DNA of 64,000 nt from Planctomycetota bacterium (GCA_030602705.1 JAUVZF010000010.1:1-64000), one strand, 5' to 3'; numbered from the stretch's first letter, positions 1 to 10,714 are shown. Program-made: numbers and translations. Notes: generated by a model not told the origin, from the sequence alone.

Positions 1-13
1 GCTCTCGAAGCGA

Positions 14-126
14 TGTCATTTCGACCGAGGCCGTACGGCCGAGCGGAGAAATCTCGTCGTCCGGACACGGATAACGGCGATCCCGGCGCGCCGGGACTCG
101 ACTCGCTTCGCTCGCTCGGAATGACA
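14..126. repeat. Hairpin element with terminal inverted repeats
   Basis: The left end begins TGTCATTTCGACCGAG (14-29) and continues into GAGCGGAGAAATCTCG. The right end (about 96-126) is an inverted relative that reads TGTCATTCCGAGCGAGCG on the minus strand. The whole block can fold on itself with a central GC-rich stem near 80-95. It encodes no protein. Sequences of this style recur between genes in many metagenome-derived genomes; that it is a mobile or REP-like element is inference. Confidence 0.6.
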
Positions 127-241
127 CGCTAAACACGTACGGGCAGTCTTGCCGCCGCGCGGAGGGCACAGGAGCGTGCCGGCTCACCTCCGGGTGCGGC
201 ACGTACGGGCCGCGCAGAACCGTCGTGGATGCCGAAGCCCT

Positions 242-1966
242 ATGCGACCCGACGCCAAAACATGGCTGCTGATCTTGCTGGTAGCCGTCTTTCTCGGCCT
301 GTTCCTGTTCTACCCACTCGGCAACGTCTTCAAGTCGGCCCTGTGGGAATCGACCGGCCCAACGCTGCACTACGTCCGAAACATCCTGGCGAAGGAGACC
401 GTCCGCAACGGACTGACCAACGCGCTCTGGCTGGCCGTCACAACGACGATCATCTCCTCCATCCTGTCCATCCCGCTGGGGTACTTCCATGCGAAGACCG
501 ACTTTTGGGGCAAGCGTCTGCTGGGCGCGGGGATCCTGATGCCGCTGATCCTGCCCCCGTTCGTCGGCGCGCTGGGTCTGAAGCAGATCCTCGGCCCGTA
601 CGGTGTGCTGAACGCCGCGCTGGTCGGTCTGGGCCTCATGGACAAGGCCGGCGCGGTGGACTGGTTCCGGACGTACCCGTTCGTGGGGGTTGTGATCCTC
701 CAATCGCTGCACCTGTTCCCGATCCTGTACCTGAACGTGGTGGCGGGCATGGCGAACGTGGACCCGTCGCTGGAGGATGCGGCCCGGAGCGTCGGGGCGG
801 GACCGTGGCGGGTCTTCTTCCGCGTAACGTTCCCGTTGATTCTGCCGGCCTACTTCGCGGGGGCGGTCATCGTGTTTATCTGGGCGCTGACGGACCTCGG
901 CACGCCGCTGATGTTCAACTTCCGCGAGGTCATCGCCGTCCAGATCTTCGACCGGGTCAGCGAACCGTCAAGCCCGGAGGCCAACGCCCTGGTGGTCGTC
1001 CTGCTGGCGCTGGTGGTGGTCCTCTTCTGGGGCGCCCGCAAGACGTTCGGCCGCAAGGCCTTCGGCATGATGAGCGTGGCCACGCGCACCGGCGAGCCGG
1101 AACGGCTCGGGCGCGGCGCGACGGTGGGCGTGTGGCTCCTGTTCGGCGCCGTCATCCTGCTGGCCATCGTGCCGCACATCTCGGTCATTCTCTACAGTCT
1201 CAAGACGCAGTGGCAGTCCACGGTGCTGCCGGCGGGGCTGACGCTGGAGCACCACCGGGCGGCGCTGGCGCACCGGTGGACGCTGCCCAGCATCCGCAAC
1301 TCGGTGCTGTACTCGCTGGGGGCGGTGGCTATCAACGCCTTTCTGGCCGTGTGGATCGGCTACGTCCTGGTCCGAAAGCGTTTCGTCGGTCGCGGACTGC
1401 TGGATGCGGCCGTGATGCTGCCGCTGGCGCTGCCGGGCATCGTGTTGGCGTTCGGGTACCTGAACTGCTTCGCCGATTGGGGCGACTGGTTCGTCGCCAG
1501 CGGCCTGTGGGGCGAGAACTACCTGTATCCTCAGGCGAACCCGGTGGTGCTGCTGGTGGTGGCGTACGCGGTGCGGCGGCTGCCGTACATGGTCCGGTCG
1601 GCGGTGGCCGGGTTCCAGCAGACCAGCCGCACGCTGGAGGAAGCGGCCCAGAGCGTGGGCGCGGGGCCCGTCCGAACGCTCTGGCGGATCACGGTACCGC
1701 TGATTGCGGCCAACCTGGCGGCGGGGGCGATGCTGACGTTCGCGTTCTGTATGCTCGAGGTCTCCGACAGTCTAATCCTCGCGCAGGACGATGCCTTCAA
1801 TCCCGTCACGCGGACGATCTTCCGCATCTACTCCAGCGAGTACGCCATCACCGGCGAGGCGGTCGCCAGCGCCCTGGGCGTCTGGGCGATGGTGTTCCTG
1901 GCGGCCACGCTCCTGGGCGCAAGCATCCTGATGGGGAAGCGGTTGGGAGCGATCTTCCGGGCGTAA
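242..1966 (+). CDS. Iron(III)-type ABC transporter permease, fused double permease
   Basis: This is a 574-residue inner-membrane permease with about twelve hydrophobic segments arranged as two homologous halves. Each half carries the EAA cytoplasmic loop that docks on the ATPase: EDAARSVGAGPWRVFF near residues 177-192 and EEAAQSVGAGPVRTLW near 467-482. This two-domain layout is typical of the FbpB/SfuB ferric-ion family, so iron or another small solute is the likely cargo. The chosen ATG at 242 directly precedes the first hydrophobic segment; an in-frame start at 149 would add a basic stretch unlike the family. The substrate-binding protein and ATPase are not in the window and probably lie upstream. 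It is convergent with the next gene. Confidence 0.85.
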   Translation: MRPDAKTWLLILLVAVFLGLFLFYPLGNVFKSALWESTGPTLHYVRNILAKETVRNGLTNALWLAVTTTIISSILSIPLGYFHAKTDFWGKRLLGAGILMPLILPPFVGALGLKQILGPYGVLNAALVGLGLMDKAGAVDWFRTYPFVGVVILQSLHLFPILYLNVVAGMANVDPSLEDAARSVGAGPWRVFFRVTFPLILPAYFAGAVIVFIWALTDLGTPLMFNFREVIAVQIFDRVSEPSSPEANALVVVLLALVVVLFWGARKTFGRKAFGMMSVATRTGEPERLGRGATVGVWLLFGAVILLAIVPHISVILYSLKTQWQSTVLPAGLTLEHHRAALAHRWTLPSIRNSVLYSLGAVAINAFLAVWIGYVLVRKRFVGRGLLDAAVMLPLALPGIVLAFGYLNCFADWGDWFVASGLWGENYLYPQANPVVLLVVAYAVRRLPYMVRSAVAGFQQTSRTLEEAAQSVGAGPVRTLWRITVPLIAANLAAGAMLTFAFCMLEVSDSLILAQDDAFNPVTRTIFRIYSSEYAITGEAVASALGVWAMVFLAATLLGASILMGKRLGAIFRA

Positions 1967-1972
1967 GCGTCG

Positions 1973-2075
1973 AAAAAAGGTGCCGGGAAAAAGGTGCCAG
2001 GAACCTTTTCTGCATAGCACCCTGCGGGCCCTTTGGGGAAAAGGCTCCTGGCACCTTTTTCCTGGCACCTTTTTT
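1973..2075. repeat. Palindromic GGTGCCAGGA hairpin element
   Basis: A 30-bp left arm (1973-2002) with two AAAAAGGTGCC units is matched by a 30-bp inverted right arm (2046-2075) with one mismatch. It fills the convergent gap between the ABC permease stop and the diguanylate cyclase stop, and its oligo-T ends could terminate transcription in both directions. A related element lies on the other side of the cyclase gene (3938-4026). Confidence 0.75.
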
Positions 2076-2077
2076 CT

Positions 2078-3790
2078 CTATCCGGAGTCGGCGACGGTGG
2101 CCTCGAGGTTGCCTTCGTGGATCTCGTGCCACGTCACCGTTCGGTTCCCGCCCAGATCCTTGGCGTGGTACATGGCCTGGTCGGCCCGGCTTACGAGTTC
2201 GTGGGAGGGGATGTCGAGACCGTGGTCGAGGACGGCGACGCCGGCACTGGTGGCCACCTGTATCTTCAGGTCGCCGTGGGTAACCACGTGCTCGGCGATG
2301 CCTCGGCGGATCGTGTCGGCCAGGGTGGCGGCATCCTCGCGGCCGGTTTCAGGCAGAACGAGCAGGAACTCCTCGCCACCGTAACGGGCCACAATGTCGC
2401 TGGCGCGGAGCCGATCGCGCAGCCGGTCGGCCACGTGCTTCAGGCACACGTCGCCCACCTCGTGGCCGTAGGTATCGTTGACCGACTTGAAGTGGTCGAG
2501 GTCCATCAGGACCACGGCCAGCGGCCTGCCGCTGCGCCGGCAGCGAGCGATCTCGCGTTCAAAGAGCAAATCGGCTTGGCGGCGGTTCAAGAGGCCCGTC
2601 AGATAATCGGTCGTGGCCATGCGCGCCAGGGCCGCGTTGGCCTCCTCCAGTTTGGTCTTGGCGTTCTCGAGGTTTGCCTGCATCCGGCGCTGTTTGGTTA
2701 CGTCACGGCCGAACGCCACGATGTGGTACGGCATGCCGCGCTGGTCGGACGACATCGTATAGGTCCAGGCGATCAGCCGCCGATCCCTCGACTTGGTGAT
2801 GATGGTGTGCTCTCGCTGGCCGATGGGGTCGGGCTTCCCTTCGGCGACCTCGACGATGAACTGCTGGAACCCGGGGCGATCGTCGGGCGGCAGAAACACG
2901 TCGGCATACCGTCGTCCGACCACGTCGTCTCGCCCGTAGCCGCTGATCTGTTCGGCGCCGTGGTTAAACATCGTGATGCGGCCATCGTCCAGCGACACGC
3001 CGACGATGAACAACTCGTTCGTCTCGATGATGCCCCGGACGAAGTCGCGTTCGCGGCGGAGCGCGTCGCGGGCGGCCTTCATCTCGGTGATGTCCTTGCC
3101 GATGGTGATGTAACCTTCCAGGCTGCCGTCGGCGTTCTTGAGGGGGGTGACCGTGAGCAGTATCGGCACCTCGGAACCGTCTTTGCGGGTGGCCTGGAGT
3201 TCAGCCTCGAAGCGGCCGTCCCGCTCAACGGCTTGGAAGACGTCGGCGACTGCTTCCGGCCCTTCGGCCGAGCAAAACGCGGCGATGTTCATCTTGCCGG
3301 TGACTTCTTCGGGTTCCCATCCCAGGATCCGTGCGCCGCCGCCGCTGTACGACGTGATCTGACCTTCGATATCGCACGTGATGATACAGTAATCGGTGAC
3401 GCCGTTGAGGATGGCCTTCAGTTTGGCCTCGTGGAGGCGGGCGATTTCCGCGCGGACACGTTCGTCCTCAGCGGCCTGGCGGTCTCGTACCTGGAACGCC
3501 TTCATGTCCTGCATCAGTGACAGAAAACCCACAAGCAGCAAAATGAGGCCGGACGCATAGATGGGAAACTGGCCGCCGATAGTCGCCACCGCAGCCGACC
3601 AACCGGGGTTCAGCGCGGCCGCCAAACGAAGCACCTCGCCGAGCATCAGGACGCCGACGCCAAGCAAAAGCGCCGCGTAACTGACGACCTTCCCGCCGAC
3701 ACGTCTCCAGACGAGCGTCGGGATGGCAAGCAGGGCGCCGACCAGGACGGTCAGGTGGAGCACAGAATACGGCACGCACCAGTCGATCAA
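2078..3790 (-). CDS. Membrane-anchored PAS-PAS-GGDEF diguanylate cyclase
   Basis: The 570-residue protein should make the second messenger cyclic-di-GMP from GTP. The first ~95 residues contain about three hydrophobic segments, then a linker helix, a PAS domain (about 125-235), a second PAS (about 245-365), a short coiled coil and a C-terminal GGDEF domain. The active-site loop reads GGEEF at 471-475, a functional variant. The product-inhibition site RASD lies exactly five residues before it (462-465), so feedback control is probably kept. The PAS domains imply sensing of a ligand or redox signal. There is no EAL domain. The gene is bracketed on both sides by related hairpin repeats. Confidence 0.93.
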   Translation of the reverse strand: MIDWCVPYSVLHLTVLVGALLAIPTLVWRRVGGKVVSYAALLLGVGVLMLGEVLRLAAALNPGWSAAVATIGGQFPIYASGLILLLVGFLSLMQDMKAFQVRDRQAAEDERVRAEIARLHEAKLKAILNGVTDYCIITCDIEGQITSYSGGGARILGWEPEEVTGKMNIAAFCSAEGPEAVADVFQAVERDGRFEAELQATRKDGSEVPILLTVTPLKNADGSLEGYITIGKDITEMKAARDALRRERDFVRGIIETNELFIVGVSLDDGRITMFNHGAEQISGYGRDDVVGRRYADVFLPPDDRPGFQQFIVEVAEGKPDPIGQREHTIITKSRDRRLIAWTYTMSSDQRGMPYHIVAFGRDVTKQRRMQANLENAKTKLEEANAALARMATTDYLTGLLNRRQADLLFEREIARCRRSGRPLAVVLMDLDHFKSVNDTYGHEVGDVCLKHVADRLRDRLRASDIVARYGGEEFLLVLPETGREDAATLADTIRRGIAEHVVTHGDLKIQVATSAGVAVLDHGLDIPSHELVSRADQAMYHAKDLGGNRTVTWHEIHEGNLEATVADSG

Positions 3791-3937
3791 AACTCCCCCA
3801 TACCCATCCCGTCTTAGCGCGTGTTTCGCGGTTCAAACAGCACCCCCGCAGCACCCGTTTATCGGCAGAGAAACGCGGCGGCCTTGAGCAAAGGTACCCA
3901 CCGGCCCACGGTCGGACGGAAAAGGTTCCAGAGGGAC

Positions 3938-4026
3938 AAAAAAGGTTCCAGGAACCTTTTCTTGTTAAACGGCGTTTTTGGTATCAAGAACGCGGAAACG
4001 AAAAAAAGGTTCCTGGAACCTTTTTT
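3938..4026. repeat. Two palindromes of the GGTTCC/GGAACC family
   Basis: The first palindrome (3938-3960) is AAAAAAGGTTCC, one base, then GGAACCTTTT. The second (4001-4026) is AAAAAAAGGTTCC, one base, then GGAACCTTTTTT. They lie about 40 bp apart in the gap between the Mut7-C gene stop and the cyclase start, and resemble the element at 1973-2075. The paired arrangement is like that of REPINs. The T-runs could also act as terminators. Confidence 0.75.
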
Positions 4027-4049
4027 AAGCCTTGGACGCCTGGGATGGG

Positions 4050-4535
4050 CTACAGCGCATCTAGTCTTGCGGAGATGCGGTGCCAGTGGGTCCCACGCCA
4101 GAAGACCTTCGCACACCGCCGGCAGCGGAAGAACTCGTCGCACCAGTTGAAGGTGCGGGGCGGCACTTCCGGTCGCGCGGCATCTTTGGGGATCGGCCGC
4201 AGACGGCCGCCGCAGGCCATGCAGCGCGGCTGACGGCACGTAAGCGACAGCGCCTGCGCCACGTACCGCAACTGCTCGAACTTGGTTTTTCCCGCCGGGA
4301 TGAGCACTGCCCGGATGCGTCCGGACCGAATCGCGCCGTGCCGGGCGAGTTCGGTATCGGCCGTCAGGAGGATGCGTCCGCTCGCCAGGGCTCGTCGCAC
4401 AAGTTCCGCGTCGTCGATGCCTTCGACCCAGGCGGCGTCGTAGCCTGCGGCGCGAAGCCAGCGCGCCAGCCCGCCCAGCATCGCGTCGCACCAGAACGCA
4501 GGCACTTCGTCGGTCTTGGCCTCATCGGTCGCCAT
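4050..4535 (-). CDS. Mut7-C family RNase-like protein with zinc ribbon
   Basis: The 161-residue protein has an N-terminal Mut7-C (PIN-like) domain with the conserved opening CDAMLGGLARWLRAAGYD and the acidic motif LLTADTEL, followed by a C-terminal zinc ribbon with two CxxC pairs (CMACGG and CRRC). Members of this family are predicted RNA-binding nucleases; the substrate is unknown. The ATG at 4535 was chosen because homology begins just after it; in-frame upstream sequence is low-complexity and overlaps the 3' end of apgM. The start lies about 90 bp downstream of the apgM stop, so the two are probably co-transcribed. Confidence 0.8.
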   Translation of the reverse strand: MATDEAKTDEVPAFWCDAMLGGLARWLRAAGYDAAWVEGIDDAELVRRALASGRILLTADTELARHGAIRSGRIRAVLIPAGKTKFEQLRYVAQALSLTCRQPRCMACGGRLRPIPKDAARPEVPPRTFNWCDEFFRCRRCAKVFWRGTHWHRISARLDAL

Positions 4536-4627
4536 AGCCAGCCTGCCGGCGCAAGCGCCTGTCGAGCCCAGTTCGAGCCCGCCGCGGGAGCGGCGGGGCA
4601 TCCTGATCCGGCGCGTGCTCCGCCTCC

Positions 4628-5842
4628 TCACGCCCCGAACTTCGCGAGGCGGCCGGCGTGGGCCAGGGCAAGCGGTATCAGATGGGTGCTCGGCCGCAGG
4701 CCCAGGCCGCCCTGGATGCACGCGATCTCGTTGAACTCCGCGACGGCATCGCGCCGGGCGGTCCTGGCCGACAAGAGCACCGGCACCGGGTGCCACGAGT
4801 GCGACTTCATGGCCGACGGCGTCGAATGGTCGGCGGTCACCGTCAGGACATCGGGCCCGATGTTCTCAAGGGCAGGCAGCGCTGCGTCGGCCTCCTCGAT
4901 GTAGGCGACCTTGGCCTCGAAGTCGCCGTCCTCGCCTGCCTTGTCGGTGTGCTTGTAGTGGAGGAAGAAGAAATCGTAGTCGTCCCACGCGGCGGCCAGG
5001 CTGGCGACGTCCTTGGCCACCTCGTTGCAGGCATCGAGGGCCTCCATGCCGACGAGTTTCGCGACGCCCCTGTACATCGGCGTGCCCGCGATCACGGCCG
5101 CACGAAGGCCGAACCGCTCCTGGACGCTCGGCCAGTTCGGGCGCCCGGCGAACCCGCGCGAGAGCACCATGTTGGCCTTCTCCTCGTCGGCCAGGACCTC
5201 ACGCGCCTGCGTCAGAACCTTGCGAACCACCTCGGCCGCGCGAGCGGTCTCGGCGGAATCATCCTTGACCTGGACCTGGAGCGGCGGGACGCCCGTGGCC
5301 TGCGGGTCCGTATCCTCGAGGCCGTCGCCGAGCCCCTCGCCGCGAAGGACCAGCAGGGCACGGTGCTCTTTGACCGGCGCCCAATGGACTTCGACGCCGT
5401 CAACGTCGCGGATCGCGTCGGCAAGTTTGGCGACGAGGCGTTGGCACTCCTCGTTGGGAATGCGTCCCGCGCGGCGGTCGGAGACGTTGCCGCCCGAGTC
5501 GAGGGTGCAGAAGTTCAGCCGCGCCGCCACGTCGCCGGCCTGAAGGTCAAACCCGACGCCCGCCGCAGCCAGCGCCCCGCGGCCGCACTGGTACTCGATG
5601 GGGTCGTAACCGAACAGGCCCAGGTGCCCCGGCCCGCTGCCGGGCGTCACGCCGGGATAGACGGGCTCAAGAAGGCCGCAACACCCTTCGGCCACGAGGC
5701 GGTCGGCGTTGGGGGTGCGGGCGGCCTGAAGTTCGGTCAGGTCCTCAGGCCCCGCCTGGATGCCGCCGACGCCGTCCCACACGAACAGGATGATCTTCGA
5801 CCCGTTGTCCTGAAGCAGATCCGCCAGGTCCATACTCGCCAT
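4628..5842 (-). CDS. apgM: Cofactor-independent phosphoglycerate mutase, archaeal type
   Basis: ApgM interconverts 3- and 2-phosphoglycerate in glycolysis and gluconeogenesis. The 404-residue protein shows the alkaline-phosphatase fold: the N-terminal metal motif VWDGVGG, the nucleophile-region motif TPGSGPGHLGLFGYDP with the catalytic serine, the conserved HYKHTDKAGEDGDF, and the C-terminal metal ligands in TADHSTPS. The ATG at 5842 is preceded by AGGAGA at good spacing and starts MASMDLADLL; the longer in-frame reading has no such site. No other glycolytic gene is adjacent. A short TTTAGCCGCGG repeat region lies upstream. Confidence 0.93.
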   Translation of the reverse strand: MASMDLADLLQDNGSKIILFVWDGVGGIQAGPEDLTELQAARTPNADRLVAEGCCGLLEPVYPGVTPGSGPGHLGLFGYDPIEYQCGRGALAAAGVGFDLQAGDVAARLNFCTLDSGGNVSDRRAGRIPNEECQRLVAKLADAIRDVDGVEVHWAPVKEHRALLVLRGEGLGDGLEDTDPQATGVPPLQVQVKDDSAETARAAEVVRKVLTQAREVLADEEKANMVLSRGFAGRPNWPSVQERFGLRAAVIAGTPMYRGVAKLVGMEALDACNEVAKDVASLAAAWDDYDFFFLHYKHTDKAGEDGDFEAKVAYIEEADAALPALENIGPDVLTVTADHSTPSAMKSHSWHPVPVLLSARTARRDAVAEFNEIACIQGGLGLRPSTHLIPLALAHAGRLAKFGA

Positions 5843-5882
5843 GAGAGTCTCCTGCCCCGAGAGGATGCCCGCCAAGCCCCCG

Positions 5883-5964
5883 TTTAGCCGCGGGCGTACC
5901 AGCGCACCACTCACAACGTTTAGCCGCGGTCGGCACGACCGCGGCCGTACCGGCCGCGGCTAAA
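5883..5964. repeat. TTTAGCCGCGG repeats, one inverted pair
   Basis: TTTAGCCGCGG occurs directly at 5883-5893 and 5919-5929, and inverted (CCGCGGCTAAA) at 5954-5964, so the last two can form an 11-bp stem. The block sits between apgM and the HtrA gene. Similar GCGGCTAA(A/C) words recur near 130, 16120, 16180, 35930 and 46310, which suggests a dispersed family. Confidence 0.55.
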
Positions 5965-6009
5965 CACGTACACTGCCCACCGCGCGCCACCTCCCAGCAG
6001 ATGCCGCCG

Positions 6010-7524
<1,515 letters not shown>

Positions 7525-7800
7525 ACGAAACCTCCTTCACACCCGGTGCCACAATCAGGACCGGCCGCCTTGGCGCCTTCACTATCCATCCATCACACGC
7601 GGCCGGTGGGCCGTCTTATACACCCATCTTACGCTGCCGGGGCATGGCGCGGCAAGGTGATTTCGACTCCCCCGAACGGCCCCGGGCCGCCAATCGCCTG
7701 AGCCTTTTCGCTTGCATCGTGGAACCCGATTCGTATGGTACGGGGAAAAGGGCGGGGGGCCGCAGCCGTTCGTCGTGCGGCAACGCATGAGGAGGGTGCC

Positions 7801-8415
7801 GTGGACCGACGCAACAGGCGAGGCGGTGGCGGCCGACGCGAACACCGCCGAGGCGGAGCGCCACGACCGTCAGGCGATGAACGGCTCAGCCGGTTCCTGG
7901 CGTTTGTGCTCCGGCACCATCCGGAGGAGATCGACCTCGCGCTCGATGAGACGGGTTCGGCCGACCTCGAGGCCGTCGTTGTGGGCCTCCGCGCCCGTCC
8001 CGGATTTGCGGAGACGACGCGAGCGAACATCGAGCGTCTCGTGGCCGACGGCCCCGGCGCCGTCCGGTTCGAGATCGCCGGCGACCGCATTCGCGCCCGT
8101 TACGGCCACAGCCTTCCCCAACTTATTGAATACCCGCCGGCCGATCCTCCCGAGAACCTCTTTCACGGCACCACGCCGGAGAGCGCCGAGATGATTCTGG
8201 CGGCGGGCCTCAAGGCCGGCGACCGGCAGCGCGTTCATCTCTCGGTCGATACGCCGTCGGCCCGCGAGGTAGGGCTGCGGCGGTCGCCGGCGCCGGTCAT
8301 CCTGCGGATCGATACGGCCTCCGCTTCGGGCGCGGGCGTTCGGTTTTACCGGGCCGCGCCGTCGGTGTGGCTGTCTGACAACATTCCGCCCGAGTGTATC
8401 TCCCGCGTCGAATAA
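7801..8415 (+). CDS. kptA: RNA 2'-phosphotransferase (KptA/Tpt1 family)
   Basis: KptA transfers a 2'-phosphate from RNA to NAD+, giving ADP-ribose cyclic phosphate; in eukaryotes this finishes tRNA splicing, while the bacterial role is unsettled. The 204-residue product has the N-terminal winged-helix signature LSRFLAFVLRHHPE and the C-terminal NAD-binding motifs LFHGTT, VHLSVD and WLSDNIPPE. I chose the GTG at 7801 because GAGGAGG precedes it by about six bases. The first ~30 residues after that start are arginine/glycine-rich and outside the family. It is followed by the NfeD/FloA group after a ~160-bp gap. Confidence 0.88.
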   Translation: MDRRNRRGGGGRREHRRGGAPRPSGDERLSRFLAFVLRHHPEEIDLALDETGSADLEAVVVGLRARPGFAETTRANIERLVADGPGAVRFEIAGDRIRARYGHSLPQLIEYPPADPPENLFHGTTPESAEMILAAGLKAGDRQRVHLSVDTPSAREVGLRRSPAPVILRIDTASASGAGVRFYRAAPSVWLSDNIPPECISRVE

Positions 8416-8573
8416 CTCCGCCCCCCATGGCGCAGGCAACTGCGGGGTACCGGCTCCGTGCGATGCGGCATTGCTTTTTGCATAGCCTGCGAGCGAACCA
8501 GGGCTTATACTTGAGTTGTCGATTACGTTCTACCCGGACACCACGGATCCAGGGCCTCGCAATGGAGCGACCG

Positions 8574-10121
8574 ATGGCGATGCGTGTGCTTCGGCTTCTG
8601 GCGCTGGTCGGCCTGGCCCTGCCGGCCCTGCTCGGGGCGGGGCCGGACAAGGAGAACGCCGCCGCCTCAGCGCCGGACACACCGCCCCCTGAGACCGAGC
8701 CGCCATCCGAGCGGCTGCTCGCGGCCCGGATTCCTGTCAGCGGCATGATTGACGAAGCGCTGCGGACCAGCGTCGGCCGCCGCGCGGGCGAGGCCGTCGC
8801 CGACGGCAACCGGTTGCTCATCTTCCACATCACGTCGGGCGGCGGGTTCCTGGGCGACGGACTGGAACTGAGCCGCCGGATCGAACGCGTCGCCCGCGAC
8901 GGCGTCCGAACCGTCGCCTACGTGGACTCGAAGGCCTACAGCGCCGCCGCCATCGCCGCGTTCTCGTGCCAGGAAATCGTGATGAGCCCGGAGGCCTCGG
9001 TGGGCGCCTGCACGCCGTATACCGCCATTCCCCTCGGCGGACTGCAACCCATGGAGGAGTCCGTCCGGGCCAAGATGGAAGGCACCATCGTCGAACGCAT
9101 GGAGAGCCTCGCCGAAAAGCACGGGTATCCGGCGGCCTTGCTCAAGTCCATGGTCACCATGGCGACCGTGGTCGTCGAGATCACGAACTCGGGGACCGGC
9201 GAGACGAAGTACATTGAGGAGCAGGACCTGTTCAAGTTCAGCGGCGACTGGAAAAAGGGTGACATCGTTGTCTCCTCCACCGAAGTGCTGACGGTCGGCA
9301 GCGAGAAGGCCAACCGCTACGGCCTCGCGCAGCACGTTGCCCCCAACCTGAACGATCTGTACGACCTGTACCCGATCGAGGGCCGCATCATCGTGTATCC
9401 GGTCACGCTGAATGAGACGATGGTCGTGTGGCTGAACAACATGTACCTGAAGGCGCTGCTGGCGCTCATCGGTCTGCTGGGCATCTACGTCGAGTTGAAC
9501 ACGCCGGGTTTCGGCGTGCCGGGAACGGTGGGGATCCTGGCGTTCGGCATTCTGTTCACCGCATCGTTCCTGGCGGGTGAGCCGGGCTGGCTGCCGCCGC
9601 TGCTGTTCCTGGCAGGGATGGCGATGCTGGCGGTGGAGTTGCTCGTGACGCCGGGGTTCGGAATACTTGGCGGCGCCGGGCTGGTGCTTCTCGTTGCGAG
9701 CATCGTTCTGGTCCTGCCGAATCTCGAAGGCGTGCCGAAGCGGGACTTCGAATGGACCGGCCTGTACAACGGCCTGGCCCTGACGGCCGGGGTCCTGGTG
9801 ACGTTCGTCGTCGGCGCGATCGTCCTGGCGAAGATTCTGCCGAGAGTCCCGATCCTGGGACGGCTCGTGCTGGCGCCCGGCACGGTGTCCGACGGTTCCA
9901 GCAGCGGTGCGGCGGCCGCCCAGGAGGCCGGGGCACGCGTCGGCGACACCGGCCGCACGGTCAGCAAACTGCGGCCGTCGGGCAAGGCGCGGTTCGGCGA
10001 CCGCCTTGTGGACGTCGTGGCGGAAGGCGAGTTCCTGGATGCCGGCGCCGCGGTACGCGTGGCCCGCGTGCGAGGCAACCGGATTGTCGTGCGGCCGGTC
10101 GGCGAAGAGGCATCGGCCTAG
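8574..10121 (+). CDS. NfeD-type membrane protease with ClpP-like domain
   Basis: The 515-residue product begins with a signal peptide, followed by a ClpP/SppA-like serine-protease domain (about residues 50-240), several hydrophobic segments (about 290-430) and a C-terminal OB-fold domain. The nucleophile is probably the serine in KAYSAAAIA, and a lysine in VRAKMEG aligns roughly with the catalytic lysine of the Pyrococcus homologue. Family members work with stomatin/flotillin proteins in membrane quality control; a flotillin gene follows two genes later. The start is one of three clustered ATGs (8562, 8574, 8580); 8574 has GGAG just upstream. It lies 15 bp before the next gene. Confidence 0.88.
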   Translation: MAMRVLRLLALVGLALPALLGAGPDKENAAASAPDTPPPETEPPSERLLAARIPVSGMIDEALRTSVGRRAGEAVADGNRLLIFHITSGGGFLGDGLELSRRIERVARDGVRTVAYVDSKAYSAAAIAAFSCQEIVMSPEASVGACTPYTAIPLGGLQPMEESVRAKMEGTIVERMESLAEKHGYPAALLKSMVTMATVVVEITNSGTGETKYIEEQDLFKFSGDWKKGDIVVSSTEVLTVGSEKANRYGLAQHVAPNLNDLYDLYPIEGRIIVYPVTLNETMVVWLNNMYLKALLALIGLLGIYVELNTPGFGVPGTVGILAFGILFTASFLAGEPGWLPPLLFLAGMAMLAVELLVTPGFGILGGAGLVLLVASIVLVLPNLEGVPKRDFEWTGLYNGLALTAGVLVTFVVGAIVLAKILPRVPILGRLVLAPGTVSDGSSSGAAAAQEAGARVGDTGRTVSKLRPSGKARFGDRLVDVVAEGEFLDAGAAVRVARVRGNRIVVRPVGEEASA

Positions 10122-10136
10122 AGGAGGAGTCGGGGT

Positions 10137-10655
10137 ATGACGGTCCTGGCGTGGGAGCCCACGTGGTCACTAATCGTCATCGCGTTCGTCTTGGGGATCA
10201 TCTTTGCGGTTGCCGAGGTCTTCTTGCCGAGCGGCGGGCTGCTGACGCTTCTATCGGTCCTGAGTTTTATCGCCGCCGTCGTGGTGGGCTTCACGATGGG
10301 GGCAACCGAAGGAATCGTCACGCTGGTGATCGTGGTGATCCTGGCGCCCACGCTCCTGTACGTCACCCTTCGCATCTGGCCGCATACGCCCATGGCGAAG
10401 AAGATTATCCTGACGGGCCCGTCCAGCACGGGGAAGGCGGGGGACCTGGCCGACCTCGACCCCGAGGAACTGGTCGGCAAGGTCGGCGTCGCCAAGACGC
10501 TCCTGCGCCCGGCGGGGAAGATGGTTCTTGACGACCGGCAGATCGATTGCGTGACCGAAGGCGACCTCGTGCAGGCCGGCCGCAAGATCGAGATCATCGA
10601 AGTCCACGGCGCCCGCGTCGTCGTCCGCGCCGTCGAGGAAGACGAGGAGACATAG
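10137..10655 (+). CDS. Small NfeD-like membrane protein
   Basis: A 172-residue protein with two or three N-terminal hydrophobic segments and a C-terminal NfeD OB-fold domain (from about residue 100, starting at ELVGKVGVAKTLLRPAG). It lacks the protease domain of its upstream neighbour and corresponds to the short NfeD class that pairs with flotillins. GAGGAGGAG precedes the ATG. Its position between the long NfeD protein and FloA supports a shared membrane-microdomain function. Confidence 0.85.
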   Translation: MTVLAWEPTWSLIVIAFVLGIIFAVAEVFLPSGGLLTLLSVLSFIAAVVVGFTMGATEGIVTLVIVVILAPTLLYVTLRIWPHTPMAKKIILTGPSSTGKAGDLADLDPEELVGKVGVAKTLLRPAGKMVLDDRQIDCVTEGDLVQAGRKIEIIEVHGARVVVRAVEEDEET

Positions 10656-10714
10656 CGTTTGAAATTTGAAATCTCAGATCTGGGATTCCAGATCCCAAAG
10701 GGAAGGAGCACACG

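Noticed and set aside
2033-3520. Long plus-strand open frame opposite the diguanylate cyclase
   Set aside because: It is the antisense of a clear PAS-GGDEF gene; its composition (His/Gly/Val/Asp-rich, no domain) is typical of GC-rich shadows.
8394-8573. Upstream extension of the NfeD-type protease
   Set aside because: The extra 60 codons are not homologous to the family and precede the clear signal peptide; GGAG lies before the later ATG.
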